Shown here piece by piece: positions 1 to 12,289 of a stretch of 64,000 bases of DNA (position 1 is its first letter; the number at the start of each line of letters is the position of its first letter). The stretch comes from Aaosphaeria pasadenensis. Its lineage: Eukaryota; Ascomycota; Dothideomycetes; Pleosporales. The translations under genes and the position numbers were made by a program. Under the pieces are notes generated by a model. That model ran no database searches and was not told the DNA's origin. It worked only from the letters and a program-made list of their open reading frames with translations. The stretch covers positions 372,001 through 436,000 of the forward strand of contig JAKLMB010000015.1 in NCBI GenBank assembly GCA_022813625.1, read 5' to 3'.

Positions 1-379
1 CCCAGACCATCACCCCAACACCCATCCAAGCCCACATCGAGTTCACCCTCACCATTCCTCCACCGGAACCACTCGCCCCATCCACCGCATTGAAACACGC
101 AAAACTCGGTCCTCCCTTCCCATTGCCACCACCTCCCTCCGCAAACTTGCCCTCCAGGCACCTCGAAACTTCAGACCAGTTATCTGTCGTACAATACATG
201 TAACACTCTGCGCTGTCGCTGGGGGAACCGTATGTGGTGATGGGGTTGATGTGGCCGTTGCAGCATACGTCGAGGTAGGTGGAGTTTGAGCCGCCGAGAG
301 GGACGGCGCAAGTGGATGTTGTTGTCGTGGGTGGGTTTGGGATGGGTGAGGTGAATGTGCAGGATCGGGGGACTGTCAT
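1..379 (-). CDS. Cysteine-rich protein, 3' end cut by window edge
   Basis: Reading leftwards from an ATG at 379, the frame is open to base 1, giving 126 codons and no stop. The protein has eight or more cysteines in its first 110 residues, including a CC pair (motif YLDVCCNGH) and CTF, STCAV, CYMYC and SRCLEG. A Gly/Ser-rich stretch follows, then a Trp/Met/Val-rich segment at the window edge that could begin a membrane span or GPI signal. The ATG context (TTCAAAATG) is good for a fungal start. No classical signal peptide is visible at this Met, so an upstream coding exon is possible. I do not recognise the family. Function unknown; the missing C-terminus lies outside the window. Confidence 0.55.
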   Translation of the reverse strand, partial: MTVPRSCTFTSPIPNPPTTTTSTCAVPLGGSNSTYLDVCCNGHINPITTYGSPSDSAECYMYCTTDNWSEVSRCLEGKFAEGGGGNGKGGPSFACFNAVDGASGSGGGMVRVNSMWAWMGVGVMVW

Positions 380-1402
380 TTTGAAGTTGGTGAAGAAGGT
401 CTTTGCCTTTGGCTTGTAGTTTGTGGTGGAATGTTGAAGGCTTTGTGGAAACTTCGGAGCTTTTTTGATGTTGGTATCGTGGTTTGATTTCCGATTGAGA
501 TGCTTTTAGACCTGACGGCACAAGAATGGAAATGTTGTCTATATGGACCGAATGCGGCCAAAGATGAAGCAATGTACGATGTGAAGTATCGAAACAAAAT
601 AGGATCCAAATATGCAATAGGGAAAAGATAAAAAAAATGAATGACAATAGGCTTCAACTCCGTATGTCTAATTTCAGAGAACGCCCAGCGTAGTGCAAGT
701 ATCCGATTCGAAGTAGGAAAGAAAGATAGAATGAATGAATGAATTAATGAGAGAAGTTTGAAAGTGGAAGATACATATTTCACTGAAATAGATCACGGTG
801 CCACACCGTGCCCATAAACATTCCTTCGCCGTTTATGCTGCTGCTATTTTCGTCTTGGGCTGCACGTACTTTAATTGGTCCGACCACTACGCGCCAGCGC
901 CAAATTCGTCGTTACGCGAACGACTGGCTCTCGTCGTTTTGCACCACCATATAGATTCCTTGGTCGCGTTAAGACGGATGGTATGTTTCATATGACTTGA
1001 ATCAGATACTCCACATCAATGTCTCTGACCAAGCAGCTACTGGTCGAATTGGGATGTTTGTGTGAATTACGTGATATACGATTTACGATCAAGTCCTGAA
1101 TCGAGGGACTATCTTTACGCGCCTGTGCGACACTAGAACACATTTAATGCATTGAAGTCATATCTCGCAAACAGAATTCAAACAATCTACGAATGAGCTA
1201 AATAAAGACAGACTACCAACAACAAACGAGTGTGAGCTGCGAAAGCATAACGTAGTTTTAGAAGGGAATGGGAGAGATAGGATATGCCAGCCAGATTTGT
1301 GGCATTGTATGATACGCCTTGATTGTCATTGGCGGCATCATTCGACATGGGGTTTAAGGTTATGTCGACGGCACTATAACGACGCCACAAGGACGAAGAC
1401 GC
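380..1402. other. Intergenic, 1.0 kb
   Basis: Upstream region of the minus-strand gene ending the window and 3' flank of the transporter to the right. Only short ORFs without family features are present. Nothing further seen. Confidence 0.6.
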
Positions 1403-3391
1403 CTAATGAGCAAAACGCGTATCGATAGTGTGCTTTCGCTCCTCGACGGACATTTCCTCCAGCTGTCGGGACTTGACCTTATTGCGCCAAACATAGAATG
1501 CTTTCATCAGCCAGAACAGCACGATGTTGGCGGCGCAAAGGCCAAGAAGCGCTCTGTTGCCCTTGTGATAGTACGGCTTGTCCTCTGTTCAAATAACATT
1601 AGTCTGGTGGCAGATGGAACAGGAAAAATGAGATATCTTACCCTCACGATAGATGTTGACTGCAATGATGGAACCCACTTGGTAGGTCATATTGTAGACT
1701 GCAGTGCTAACCGCCCGTGTCCCCACGTTACGCGCATTGCGAGATGTCATGCCAACTAGGATGGAGTGCGTATATGGAATACCAGCAATACCTGTCAGTA
1801 AGGTGTAACGAATCCAGGGACTTGAACTGTCCGGTATGCAGACAAGCGCGATGAAGAATGGCAACATCCAGATGTTACTAATCGAGGCAATAAGGCTACG
1901 TTCATTGAGCTTTTCAGAGAGCCAGCCACAAGCTAGAACGTTGATGGCGAAGAGCATGTAGCCAGGTATAGCCAGCATGTTGGCTTCAAAGACGCTGTAC
2001 CCCATGTTTCGGAGAATCAACGAGAGGTAGTTGGCACAGGGTTGGAATGGGATCCATGCCCACAAACCTTGAAGGTTTTAGCAACGGGGTACAACCACAC
2101 TTGTTACAGAGTTTCACTTACCAACGAAGAAGATGGGCCACAAGTCAACATTTGTCAATGCGACCCACATACCCTTCAAGGAAACAGCCTGTCGATTGTT
2201 CATGTCGCCTTTTGTAGGATCGTCGCGGAGGATGCGATTCACAAGGATCTTCTCCTCCTCCAGAGTCCACCATTTGTTGCTACCATCGGGGCGCTTGAAT
2301 GCAGCAGCACCCTCAGTGACCGAAGCGGGCATGACGAAGAAGGATACGATGCCAATTACGACTGCAATGAGACCCTCGACAAGGAACCTGAAACTCGTTA
2401 ACAATGTTCCGAGTACATGAATGGAGTTTGTGCTCACAGCCATTGCCAGCCACCCCAGCCTCGGATACCACGCATTGCCAAAAGACCGGCAGCCAGGATA
2501 GCACCATAAGATTGCGTCAAAGGAATGACGGTATAGAAGATGGACAACCTGAAGGGAAGCTCGTTGCTCTTGTAGAAGTATGATAGGTAAAGCACCATTT
2601 CAGGAATGAAACCACCCTGTACGAAGCCCAGGAGTGCACGGAAAGCCCAGAAGCTAGCACGATTGTTGATAGCAGCCTGGGCAGCGCAAAGAACTCCCCA
2701 GGTCACGATGATGGCTGGCGTGTAGCGGAAGGGTCCAACCTTCTTGCTTATCAGGCCACCAGGGAGTTCAGCGATCAGGAAGCAGACGAGGTAGATAGTC
2801 TGGCCAGTATTGTAGTCGTTGGTGTTGACACCAATATCATCGAGCTGTGGCCTGTGAGTTTGTATTCCCCATTTCGATCGGGAACCATGTTACCTACCAT
2901 GTTATCAGAAACAGCACGGTTGATGTTACGTCTCACAAGATCCATGCTTGAGAACATGATCCAAACCCAAGCCATTATACGCCAGTCCAACTGCAACACA
3001 ATGAATCAGCTTCTGCATTCTCAAATTCAAAGAGATCAACTCGTTCATAGATTTCTGGTCGCTGGGTTTTCTTTTATGGGGCTACCTTCCTTTTAAGTAG
3101 ACGTTCACTCTGAGGCGACCAGGTAAGATTTGGATCAAACCTGGCTCTACCTTCGTATTTCGCCGTTTCGTAGATGCTCTGCCAGTGCTGGCAGCGAACA
3201 GGGTCACTGAAGACATGCGGTTCAACCGATCCGAGTTGGGGTGCAGATGTCGGGTAGTCATCAATGCCACTGTCAATGGTGCTTTCAGCAGGCGAAGTGC
3301 CGTGATCGATGCGCTTTTCGTCAGACATTGTGGTGGTTGCAGATGAACAATTGTGTTCAGATATAATCGAAGAAGTATCTTTGAATAACAT
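1403..3391 (-). CDS. MFS transporter, ACS/Dal5-like anion permease
   Basis: Six exons on the minus strand: 3086-3391, 2898-2990, 2438-2844, 2122-2387, 1642-2067 and 1403-1584. They sum to 560 codons (559 aa). An in-frame ATG at 3328 (MSDEKRID) would give 538 aa and may be the true start. Family markers are the TM1 region NINRAVSDNMLDDIGVN followed by TNDYNTGQTIYLVCFLIAELP and the loop SKKVGPFRYTP. These match the anion:cation symporter family of Dal5 allantoate permease, Tna1 and related vitamin, nicotinate and sulfonate permeases. A central cytosolic loop carries LEEEKILVNRILRDDP, also typical of this family. The tail is charged (KSRQLEEMSVEERKHT). It is expected in the plasma membrane as a proton symporter of a small organic anion. 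The substrate cannot be told from the sequence. Confidence 0.9.
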
Positions 3392-4015
3392 GAATGAACT
3401 GTGAAGAGTTCGAGATTCTCCAGTCTCCTAAGATATTATATCAAGTCTTGCGCTCGGTAATCTTCCGCTATCTACGAGTATTGACCTATTCCACGTTCCT
3501 GGCATGTCATGGTGGGATATTCGCGATATACATCCTGATATTGCGTGATGACACTAAGGGTTCACAGCCTGGCCTGATTCGTGTGCCACATAACGTCCGA
3601 GATCGCAACTCCCACGAACTGGGTTCAGCTATCGATCACGCTTGTCTCGCAATGGTCTCCCAACAACATGGTTGACAGGGTTGGTAGCAGGCCTGATGAA
3701 TGGTCACGGCTCGCGTGTGTCGTTATGGGACGGACATTATCGAACGGCTTGACCGGATAGATGGTCACCACACAGAAGGTCCCGTCATATATGCGCCGTT
3801 CTAATTCGCTCTGCTAGGCTGATTGAATACTTGAATAAGGCCGCGGAGAAAGACATTTTACTACGCGTAGTGAATTCTCCTCAATTTATCTAGCTTAATT
3901 CATGGGCCTTTCGGTGGTACCCGGGACTCTATCAATAGCTCTACCTATAAACCCATTCCCATTGGGTTGTGATCATATCTATCCAAATGTGCCTCGTTCT
4001 AAGTAAAAATCAAAT
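3392..4015. other. Intergenic, 0.6 kb between two MFS genes
   Basis: 5' flank of the Dal5-like gene and 3' flank of the next transporter, both on the minus strand. A 93-codon plus-strand ORF (3394-3675) has no recognisable features. Nothing else seen. Confidence 0.6.
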
Positions 4016-5824
4016 TTAGTGTGTGTTCCGTAAACCCGCGTTATATGCAAACAAGCTCGCAATAATAGCGATTGCAGCAATGACTGTTGACGCTGCGAAA
4101 GAATACCGAATACCGTCATAATACACCAAGCGAGCCTTGAGTTGAATCTCTGGAGAAAGATGATGCAAAGCAGTTACGGAATGACGGATATCATCAATGA
4201 TCTAGGTATTGTCAATGTCTCTTCATCAATGTTGTAGGCTAGATGTCTCACCTTGTCCTTATTTGGTACATCAGCCAGTGCGCCGGGAAGTCTCCAGCTC
4301 AAAGTGTTTTGCACAATTGTAGCGGTAACTGCCACTCCCCATACACTCCCAAGTGATCTAATAAGATACACTGTAGACGCAGAGACCGCATGGTCTGCAT
4401 GGTCAAATGAAGCAAGGGTGGTGAAAAGGATGGCTGGATAGATGATTCCTTGTCCAAGGTTCGCTGGAAAGATGAAAACCAGATATTTCCATGTCTTGTC
4501 ATGAAAAGAGAGAGAAGTGACCAATGCGTTTCCAAAAGTCATCAATGTAGCTCCGAGTCGAACCAGTGGGATCAATCTTCCCCAGCGCGACATGACAACG
4601 CCGGAGATAAGACCACCAATTGGTGTCGCAAGAGAGGGTATCGCCAATCGTGCGCCCGCTTTTGTTGCAGAATCGAGGAGGACGACTTGGAAGAACAGAG
4701 GCAACATGAACAGATACTACAATTGCAGATTAGATGAGTGGTAAGCAAAGGGAGGGTAGACGAACGTACCGCGTAAGCTGCTGTGCCAGCACAGACATTA
4801 GATATTTGCACCGCAACTGGGTTTCGTCCAACTAGTTGACGTAACGGTATCACGGGGATAGCTGTTGTTGTTGCCTCGACATAGATGAAGAGAGCGAGAA
4901 GCACGAGGCTGCCGACCAAAGACCCAATAACCCAACCATTGCTCCACGGAAGCTCGTTGCCACCTAAGCTTAAGCCGACGAGCTGAATCGATATAGCAGT
5001 GACTAGAAGGAGTGCTCCAGCAAAATCAACCTTGGCACGAATGTCCTGCCAGGTAGGATGGAGTTCGAGGGGATTCTTAATAACCAGATAACCCAAGAAA
5101 AGGGCAATTGCAGAAATAGGTACTTGCAGAAGGAAGCACCATCGCCATCCCTTTTTTTATTATTAGTTATATCATTATAACATACTTTATGATATAAGGT
5201 TCTACTTACAATGCTATCGGCCACAGAGCCACCAAAGGAAGCGCCGCAAATTGCACCAAAACCGAACATCGCATTTTGCAGCGCTTGGTACATTCCTCGC
5301 CGCTTGAAAGGAATCATGTCCGAGTTAACGATAGTTGCTAGACCGCGTTAATACTTGAAAGTATTCTGGGGTTTCATCAGCCTCATACCCATTGTCATCA
5401 GACCTCCACCTCCAAAGCCCGTCAAAGCACGCATGCAATTGAGCAAGACAATGTTGGTAGCAAGGCCACAGCCGAGACATCCTGCAGCGAAGGTGATGGT
5501 AGATACGAAAAAACAGATGCGCCGACCAAAGATATCTGAGAATCGGCCATACAAAGGCTGGAAAGCGGTGCTTGTAACAAGATAAGAGGTTGTCAACCAA
5601 GAGGCCGTATTGGCTGCATCGAAATCGGAACTGATAATAGCATAGGTAGCTGCTGTAATTGTTCCATCGAACCCATATAGGAAGACATTCGCAAAGATTG
5701 CGAACTCAATCCACACGAAACCCCGCGGCGGCGTCCAATTCTCCTCATCAGGCGCCTTTAGCAGGGGAGTGTCCTCATTGGGTTCTTGGACGGAACTGTC
5801 CTCGTCGTCGCGAAGTAGAGTCAT
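4016..5824 (-). CDS. MFS transporter, Fnx1/Vba-like (14-TM drug:H+ antiporter type)
   Basis: Five exons on the minus strand: 5389-5824, 5210-5337, 4770-5150, 4252-4716 and 4016-4201. They sum to 532 codons (531 aa). The start is the ATG at 5824 (MTLLRDDEDSS); the frame opens earlier only at a GTG. An acidic N-tail ending in EENWTPPRGFVWIE leads into TM1 (FLYGFDGTITAATYA). The A-motif is PLYGRFSDIFGRR, and the antiporter motif C is split by an intron around GGSVADSIGWRWCF. This layout matches the Fnx1/Vba group of fungal DHA2-type transporters, known for vacuolar basic amino-acid uptake or drug tolerance. A vacuolar membrane location is an inference from the family. The substrate is unknown. 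It is tandem with the MFS gene to its left, but the two belong to different families. Confidence 0.9.
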
Positions 5825-6543
5825 TGCAGAGATCGTGTAGGTTCCATTCAGAAGCACGCAATCGCACTCAAATAGTGTTTCTTGTTGCTCTACAGCGGTG
5901 CAAGTTGAAAATTTTCTTTATGTTCAGGCGCCCGTTCTCCACTACCAATACTCCTGGACCGCGCAATGATAAACCTTTTTGATTTGTTAACCCAATGAAG
6001 ATAATTATGGATCGAGATTCCCAGGAACAGGTACCCGAGCCGTTGTGCGAGTTCGGAGCGTTTTAAGGTGGAGGCAGACCTGCATCCAAGATTCCCGTAA
6101 CGTCATGCACTTCGTCGTATTCGAGCTTACCCGTGCCAAACAATGGTCGAATTACCCCAAGTCCCTGTATATCCTTTGATCTAGTTTGATGTGACTGGTC
6201 GGTGTTCGCTAATGCTGACAATTCTGTGGAATGGAGGAGGTCATTGAAGCAGCACGCAATAACGTTTGGTGTTGACGCTTCATGCGCTAGATCGGCATGG
6301 TGGTTTAGACACCCCCGCCATCTCTGCCATCTCCGCCTGCGTCATAAGTTCAGGGCATTTCCACTTCGACTTGATAGTCAGTATCGCAACATCGTTCATA
6401 CTGTCAACAAACCTCTACACCCTCGCATATTGAATCAATCAGCAAAGTCGTCCTTACAGTCCGGAAACCTACACAAGGTCAATGTACCCTTCCAGCAAGA
6501 TGAGGAATTTATCGGTTTCTAACCCTTCCAGTGCAATCGAATC
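5825..6543. other. Intergenic, divergent promoter region
   Basis: Lies between the 5' ends of the minus-strand MFS gene and the plus-strand arylsulfotransferase gene, so it holds both promoters. No further coding signal seen. Confidence 0.6.
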
Positions 6544-8316
6544 ATGAAGCGGTTCATTGTTGCAGCATCTGTACTGCAGCTTGCAGCTGCCGATTGGCAG
6601 TACAAATCTCGCACTGATCTTGCCGTTCCTCGCCTCAACATCACCATTCCCGCGGCAGACAATGTCGAACAGGGATTTCTTTTTGTTGCTCCTTTCGCAG
6701 GCTACCCAGACACTGCGTTTGAACAGCATGGTCCTCGCCAGGCTGGACCATACATCTTTCGTGACAACGGAGATCTCATTTGGTCCGGCTATGGAATCTA
6801 TTCCATTTGGTCTACCAACTTCCAGGCTGCTAAGTGGAAGGGTCGAGACGTGCTCTTCAGTTTCGAAGGTGACCACAATGCTGGTTATGGCCATGGGTAA
6901 GACGCTCCACCTTTCAATTGTGAATGTATCTGATCAAGAACGTGCAGTCACGGCCACACCACTATTATGGATCAGCACTACGAGACAGTTCGGGAGCTGC
7001 GCGCTGGTAACCACAAGCTCACCGATAAACACGAATTCCATGTCGTGAGCGACAACACTGCTGTTATCCAAGTTTACCAACCTGTTCCACGTGACCTGAC
7101 TGCGTATGGTGCAAGCGAGGAGCAGCAGTGGATTGTTAACGCAATCTTCCAAGGTACGAAGTGCAACAACATTTGATATGTGTAAATGAAAACTGACCAT
7201 GCGCAGAGCTTGATATCACTACCGGCGAGTTGCTCTTTGAGTGGGCTAGTCTTGATCACATCGCACCTGATGGTAATGCACCCTGCCCACTTTGTCGTGG
7301 AATCGTATCACTGACCTTCGACAGAGGCTATTCTTCCCATCAATCCCGGCCAGGCTGGTTCTGGATACAACTCCTCTGATGCTTGGGACTACTTCCATAT
7401 CAACAGTGTCGACAAGAACTCCGATGGTGACTACATCGTCTCTGCTCGTGACGCTTGCTCGGTCCACAAGATCAACGGCTCCGATGGTTCTATTATCTGG
7501 CGTCTAGATGGCAACAAATCATCTTTCAAACTTGGAGAGAATGTCACCTTCTGCTTCCAACATCACGCTCGCTTTCATCCCGAACTCAAATCCGAGGATG
7601 ATGGCGACGATATCGAAATCATCTCGCTCTATGATAACTCGGCTCACGGCACTGAAGACGGTCGCGGCACCGAAGTTCACACTGCACCTACTAGCAGTGG
7701 CAAGATCATTAAGCTCAATACTACAGCTTGGACTGCGGAGCTAGTACAAGGTTTCTACCCGCCTGATGATCTCCGGTCCAAGTCTCAAGGCTCTACTCAG
7801 CTTCTTCCCAACGGCAATGTCATTGTAAACTGGGGTTCTGAGGGAGCTCTCACAGAATATGACAGTGAAGGCAATGTTCTGTATCACACATATATGGACT
7901 CTGGTTACCTTGGTCTCGGTGTCGAGAACTATCGTGGCTTCAGATACAACTGGACCGGTCTGCCCAACGAAGAACCCTCCATCGTGGCTCTCGAGAATGA
8001 TGATGGCACCACAGTCTATGTTTCTTGGAATGGCGACACTGAGACTCGTGTCTGGCGCTTCTATGCCGTTACTGGCAGATTCGGCGGCAAAACGTTGCTT
8101 AGTGAGACCAAGCGTACAAGCTTCGAGACCAGTTTGACTATACCCAAGCAAAGTGGACTCACTATCGTAGCTGAGGCCCTCGATGTCAAGGGCAATGTCC
8201 TTAGAACAACTGCAAAGGTCAATTCTGAGCGTGAGGTTCTGCCAGCAAAGGGGGGAAAGAAGCATAGCGGCCTCCTTGTGCAAGGTCAACAGAAGCCTGC
8301 TTGGATGGAACTTTAA
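6544..8316 (+). CDS. Secreted arylsulfotransferase-family (ASST) protein
   Basis: Four exons (6544-6896, 6948-7153, 7207-7272, 7325-8316), 539 codons, 538 aa. The N-terminus MKRFIVAASVLQLAAADW is a plausible signal peptide. The core looks like a beta-propeller with the family signatures YGHGHGHTTIMD, DYFHINSVDKNSDGDYIVSA and CFQHHARFHP. The last corresponds to the QHH-x-R region seen in fungal members of the arylsulfotransferase family (Pfam Arylsulfotransferase_2). Bacterial ASST enzymes move sulfate between phenols through a histidine. No activity has, to my knowledge, been established for the fungal branch, so sulfotransferase activity is only a family-level call. Several N-glycosylation sequons (NIT, NGS, NVT, NTT, NWT) fit secretion. 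Confidence 0.85.
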
Positions 8317-9206
8317 ATCAGGTACTCTTGGGTCAACTATGTATTTGATCAGCCCCACTGGGAACTGAAACGGTGAGTTTAGGTAGCACGTCGATGTTGA
8401 CTCAATCGAGTCAAGATGCTAGAGGGTGGGTAAATGGGGATCGCGCGGCAAGCTGAAGAAACACTGTACAATAGTCTCTTCGTCGACAATTCATTATACG
8501 CGCCATTCTCATATTTTCAGACCGTGACAATAACATGTGCCTCCCTAGCAAATTTCATCTACACTCAACCTAGCTAGACGAACAGATTGACAAGCAAGGA
8601 TCTCGTTTCTCGGATCTTCTAGAGTGTTCCTGCGTTCTGTGCATGGAACATCCCATCCCCTGCATACAGACAATTTATTTCTAAACAATGTTTTAGGCGC
8701 ACAACACCCAATAACATTATCAACATGATTTCTCTTCTTCTTTCATCATTAGAAACGTGATATGGGTCGCTATCCGGATTCGGCTTAGCCCCCTCAGAGA
8801 ATACGAGTACGAGGATCGCTATCCAAACAACGACAAACATGGAGGCCATACACTAATACACAGAACTCTTGTTCAATAACTTCAATTCTCCAAGCCTACT
8901 TCTTCTTGGAAATACATCCTCGACCAAGACTCATTTCATGTTCCGACCTCAAAGACAGCGGAAGTCTTCCTACTTTGGGTACCTCGGCTGAGGTATGGCC
9001 GAGTCTAATAATGCATTTTCCCGGATCTTGGGCGGACGTTCATCATCCCGCCATTCAGACCCTGGGGTTGAGCGGAGTAGCGCATCGCCAACCCGGTAAT
9101 TTTATATTAAGTGCCTGTAGATCGAAATGGCGGTGATGCAATGTCGACTACAAAAGGCGACTCATCTGGGTGTTATTCAATGGCTCAGTGAATACGCGCA
9201 ATCAGA
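8317..9206. other. Intergenic, promoter of beta-galactosidase gene
   Basis: 3' flank of the ASST gene and promoter of the GH35 gene. It holds an XlnR-type GGCTGA hexamer (8986-8991) in a near-palindrome and a CreA-type CTGGGG just upstream of 9070. No coding signal. Confidence 0.55.
8986..8991 (+). promoter_or_regulatory. Candidate XlnR-type site GGCTGA upstream of GH35
   Basis: The hexamer fits the GGCTRA consensus of the fungal xylanolytic activator XlnR/Xyr1 and sits about 220 bp before the beta-galactosidase ATG. XlnR is known to control some beta-galactosidase genes in Aspergillus. A six-base match alone is weak evidence. Confidence 0.3.
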
Positions 9207-12200
9207 TTGACAATGAGGCTTCTCAAGGGATTCGCGTGTCTGACGACACTTCTCTCATCTATTTCCAGTCAGTCCCTTGTCGCTGGACAGGCAGCACCTC
9301 CGAGCCAATGGCCCTTACACGACAATGGACTGAATGATGTCGTCCAATGGGATCATTACAGCTTCAAGATCAACGGAAAGCGACTTTTTGTGTTTTCTGG
9401 CGAGATCCATTATTGGCGAATCCCAGTCCCAGAGGTATGGGAGGACCTCCTTCAGAAGATCAAGGCTTCTGGGTTCACAGCATTCGCCTTCTATGGCCAT
9501 TGGGGCTACCATAGTGCGAACAACCAGACACTCGACTTTACATCCGGCGCTCACGACTTTACCAAACTGTTCGAGATCGCAAAGAAAGTCGGTCTATATG
9601 TCATCGTTCGCCCGGGACCTTACGTAAATGCTGAGGCCAATGCCGGAGGCTTCCCGCTCTGGCTCACCACTGGAGCTTATGGAAAGCTTCGGGACGATGA
9701 CCCTAGATATGAAGCTGCCTGGAAGCCATACTTTTCCGAGTTCTCTCGTCACACAAGCAAGCATCTTGTCACAAACGGAGGAAACGTCATCGTCTATCAG
9801 ATTGAGAACGAATATGGCGAGCAATGGCAAGACCGTGAGAAGAAGATCCCTTACGAGCCCGCCGCCCGCTACATGGCTGCTTTGGAGGATACTGCTCGCG
9901 AGAACGGCATCGATGTCCCGCTTATCCATAATGATCCCAACATGAACACGAAGAGTTGGTCTCATGACTATGCTCCCAATGCTACTGGTAATGTCGATGT
10001 TGCAGGCGTCGATAGTTATCCCTCGTGCTGGAGCTGTAATCTGGACGAGTGTACTGGCACCAATGGCGAGTACGTCGCATACAAGGTCATTAACTACTAC
10101 GATTACTTCACGGAGTTCTCTCCAACACAACCAAGCTTCTTCCCTGAGTTTCAGGGTGGCTCGTACAATCCCTGGAGTGGTCCTGAAGGTGGTTGCCCGA
10201 GTGACATCGGCACCGACTTTGCCAATCTGTGAGTCTGACATTTCACTACACATTCTAGCCCGCACTAACACATGATAGATTCTACAGGAATCTCGTGTCA
10301 CAGCGAGTTACTGCGATCAGCCTGTACATGATGTTTGGCGGAACCAACTGGGGTGCACTGGCATGCCCTGTGGTCGCCACCAGTTATGACTACAGCTCAC
10401 CTATCTCCGAGACACGCTTGATTGGTCACAAATACCACGAGACCAAGAACCTCGCGCTTTTCACACGCGTTGCAGAGGACCTCACTGTCACGGATCGAGT
10501 TTCAAACAGCACCAGTTACACCACCAATTCGGCAGTCATTGCAAGCGAGCTGCGCAATCCCAATACCAACGGAGCCTTCTACGTCACTATCCATTCGTAC
10601 TCACCATCTGCTACTAAGGAAAGCTTCAAGCTCAATGTGCGGACGTCCATTGGCAACTTGACCATTCCTCAACACGGCGGCTCCATTGTGCTGAATGGAC
10701 ATCAATCGAAGATCATTGTCACTGACTTCAAGATCGGCAAGAACATCCTTACTTACTCTACGGCCGAGGTCCTCACCTACGCAATCGTTGACGGAGCCCC
10801 AGTGGTTGTGCTCTGGGCTGGCGAAGGAGAGTCTGCTGAGTTCCATATCAAGGGTGCGAAGGCCGTTAAATATCCTGGACGTCAGCAAGGAGCAAACTAT
10901 AGTCATCTCAAGACCGCCGATGGCGTGACAATCAATGTCTCAAGTGTGAAGGACCAGTCGGTATTTACCTTTGATAACGGGGTCAAGGTGGTTGTTGCCG
11001 ATAAACCAACCGCGTATCTGTTCTGGGCTCCAAACTTGTCGAACGACCCATTTGCGCCGGTGAATCAATCAGTCCTTGTTCAAGGTCCTTACTTGGTTCG
11101 AGGTGTCAAGCAGTCTGACTCCACAGTGCAACTAGACGGCGATATTGGAAATGCCACCAACATTGAAATCTTCGCGTCCAAGAAGGTCAAGTCAGTCACT
11201 TGGAATGGCAAAAAGCTCTCCCTCAAGAAGTCTCCCCATGGTAGCATCATCGCTCACCATGCTGGCTTCAATGGAGCTATCAAGCTCCCTTCTCTCGAGT
11301 CCTGGAAGGTCCAAGACTCTCTGCCAGAGCGCAAACCCGAATACAACGACTCGGGTATTGCGTGGGTCAATGCCGATCACCAAACCACTCCGAACCCCAC
11401 AAAGCCAGACACACTTCCAGTCCTCTACGTAGATGACTACGACATCCACAATAGCTTCCATCTCTTCCGTGGATACTTTGAAGGCTCTGCAACCGGCGTC
11501 AAGCTGTCTCTGCAAGGTGGCCTGGCATTTGGTTGGAGTGCTTGGCTCAATGGAAACTTCATCGGCTCCTACCTTGGTAACTCTACGGTTGGTAGCGGTA
11601 ACTTGACTTTGTCATTTACGAATGGCACTGTTCATTCCAACGGTACCAACGTCCTTCTGGTCACTCAAGACAACACTGGACATGATCTCCGCGCCGGTGC
11701 CATTGACCCAAGGGGCATACTCGGTGCGCAACTGCAGGGCGAAGCGACTTTCACGAAGTGGAAGATTGCCGGTACTGCCGGTCGCGACGGGGGAAAACTG
11801 GATCCCGTTCGGGGCACCTTAAACGAAGGAGGACTCGTGGCTGAGAGGCTCGGCTGGCACTTGCCAGACTTTGACGACTCTAAATGGTCCACCAGCTCGC
11901 CATCTACTGGCTTTTCGGGTGCTGGTATTCAATTCTACCGCACCGTCGTGCCTCTCAACATTAAAGACGGCCTTGACGTTTCACTCGCATTCGTCCTCAA
12001 CGCCGTTGGTTCGAAGAAGATCCGCGCACAGCTCTTCGTTAACGGCTATCAATACGGAAAATTCAACCCATACGTCGGTAACGAGAGGCGCTTCCCCGTC
12101 CCACCCGGTGTTCTCAACTATGATGGAGATAATACGATCGGTTTGGCTGTCTGGGCCCAGAGCGATGAGGGTGCAAAGATTGATATCAAACTGGAGACTC

Positions 12201-12289
12201 AATATGCTGTGGAGAGTAGCTGGAACTCGAAGTTTGACAGTGAATACTTGCGACCTGGGTGGACGAAGGAGAGGCTCGCCTATGCTTGA
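9207..12289 (+). CDS. lacA: Secreted GH35 beta-galactosidase
   Basis: Two exons, 9207-10228 and 10279-12289 (50-nt intron), 1010 aa, the usual size for fungal GH35 enzymes. It removes terminal beta-galactose from lactose and plant galactans. A signal peptide precedes the catalytic (beta/alpha)8 barrel. The barrel carries FSGEIHYWRIP, RPGPYVNAEANAGGFP, and the acid/base Glu202 in QIENEYGEQ. The nucleophile is Glu314 in FFPEFQGG. After the barrel come beta-sandwich domains, among them jelly-roll regions of the BetaGal_dom4_5 type near the C-terminus (GGLAFGWSAWLNGNFIGS, LFVNGYQYGKFNPYVG). Many N-glycosylation sequons are present. An alternative Met lies two codons in. Likely induced by galactose or xylose polymers; see the upstream GGCTGA. 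Confidence 0.96.

Noticed and set aside
3394..3675. 93-codon plus-strand ORF upstream of the Dal5-like gene
   Set aside because: No domain, and it sits in the promoter of a well-supported gene.
7741..8358. 205-codon minus-strand ORF
   Set aside because: Antisense of the last exon of the arylsulfotransferase-family gene, where the plus frame carries the family motifs.
9594..10301. 235-codon minus-strand ORF
   Set aside because: Antisense of the GH35 catalytic domain and across its intron.
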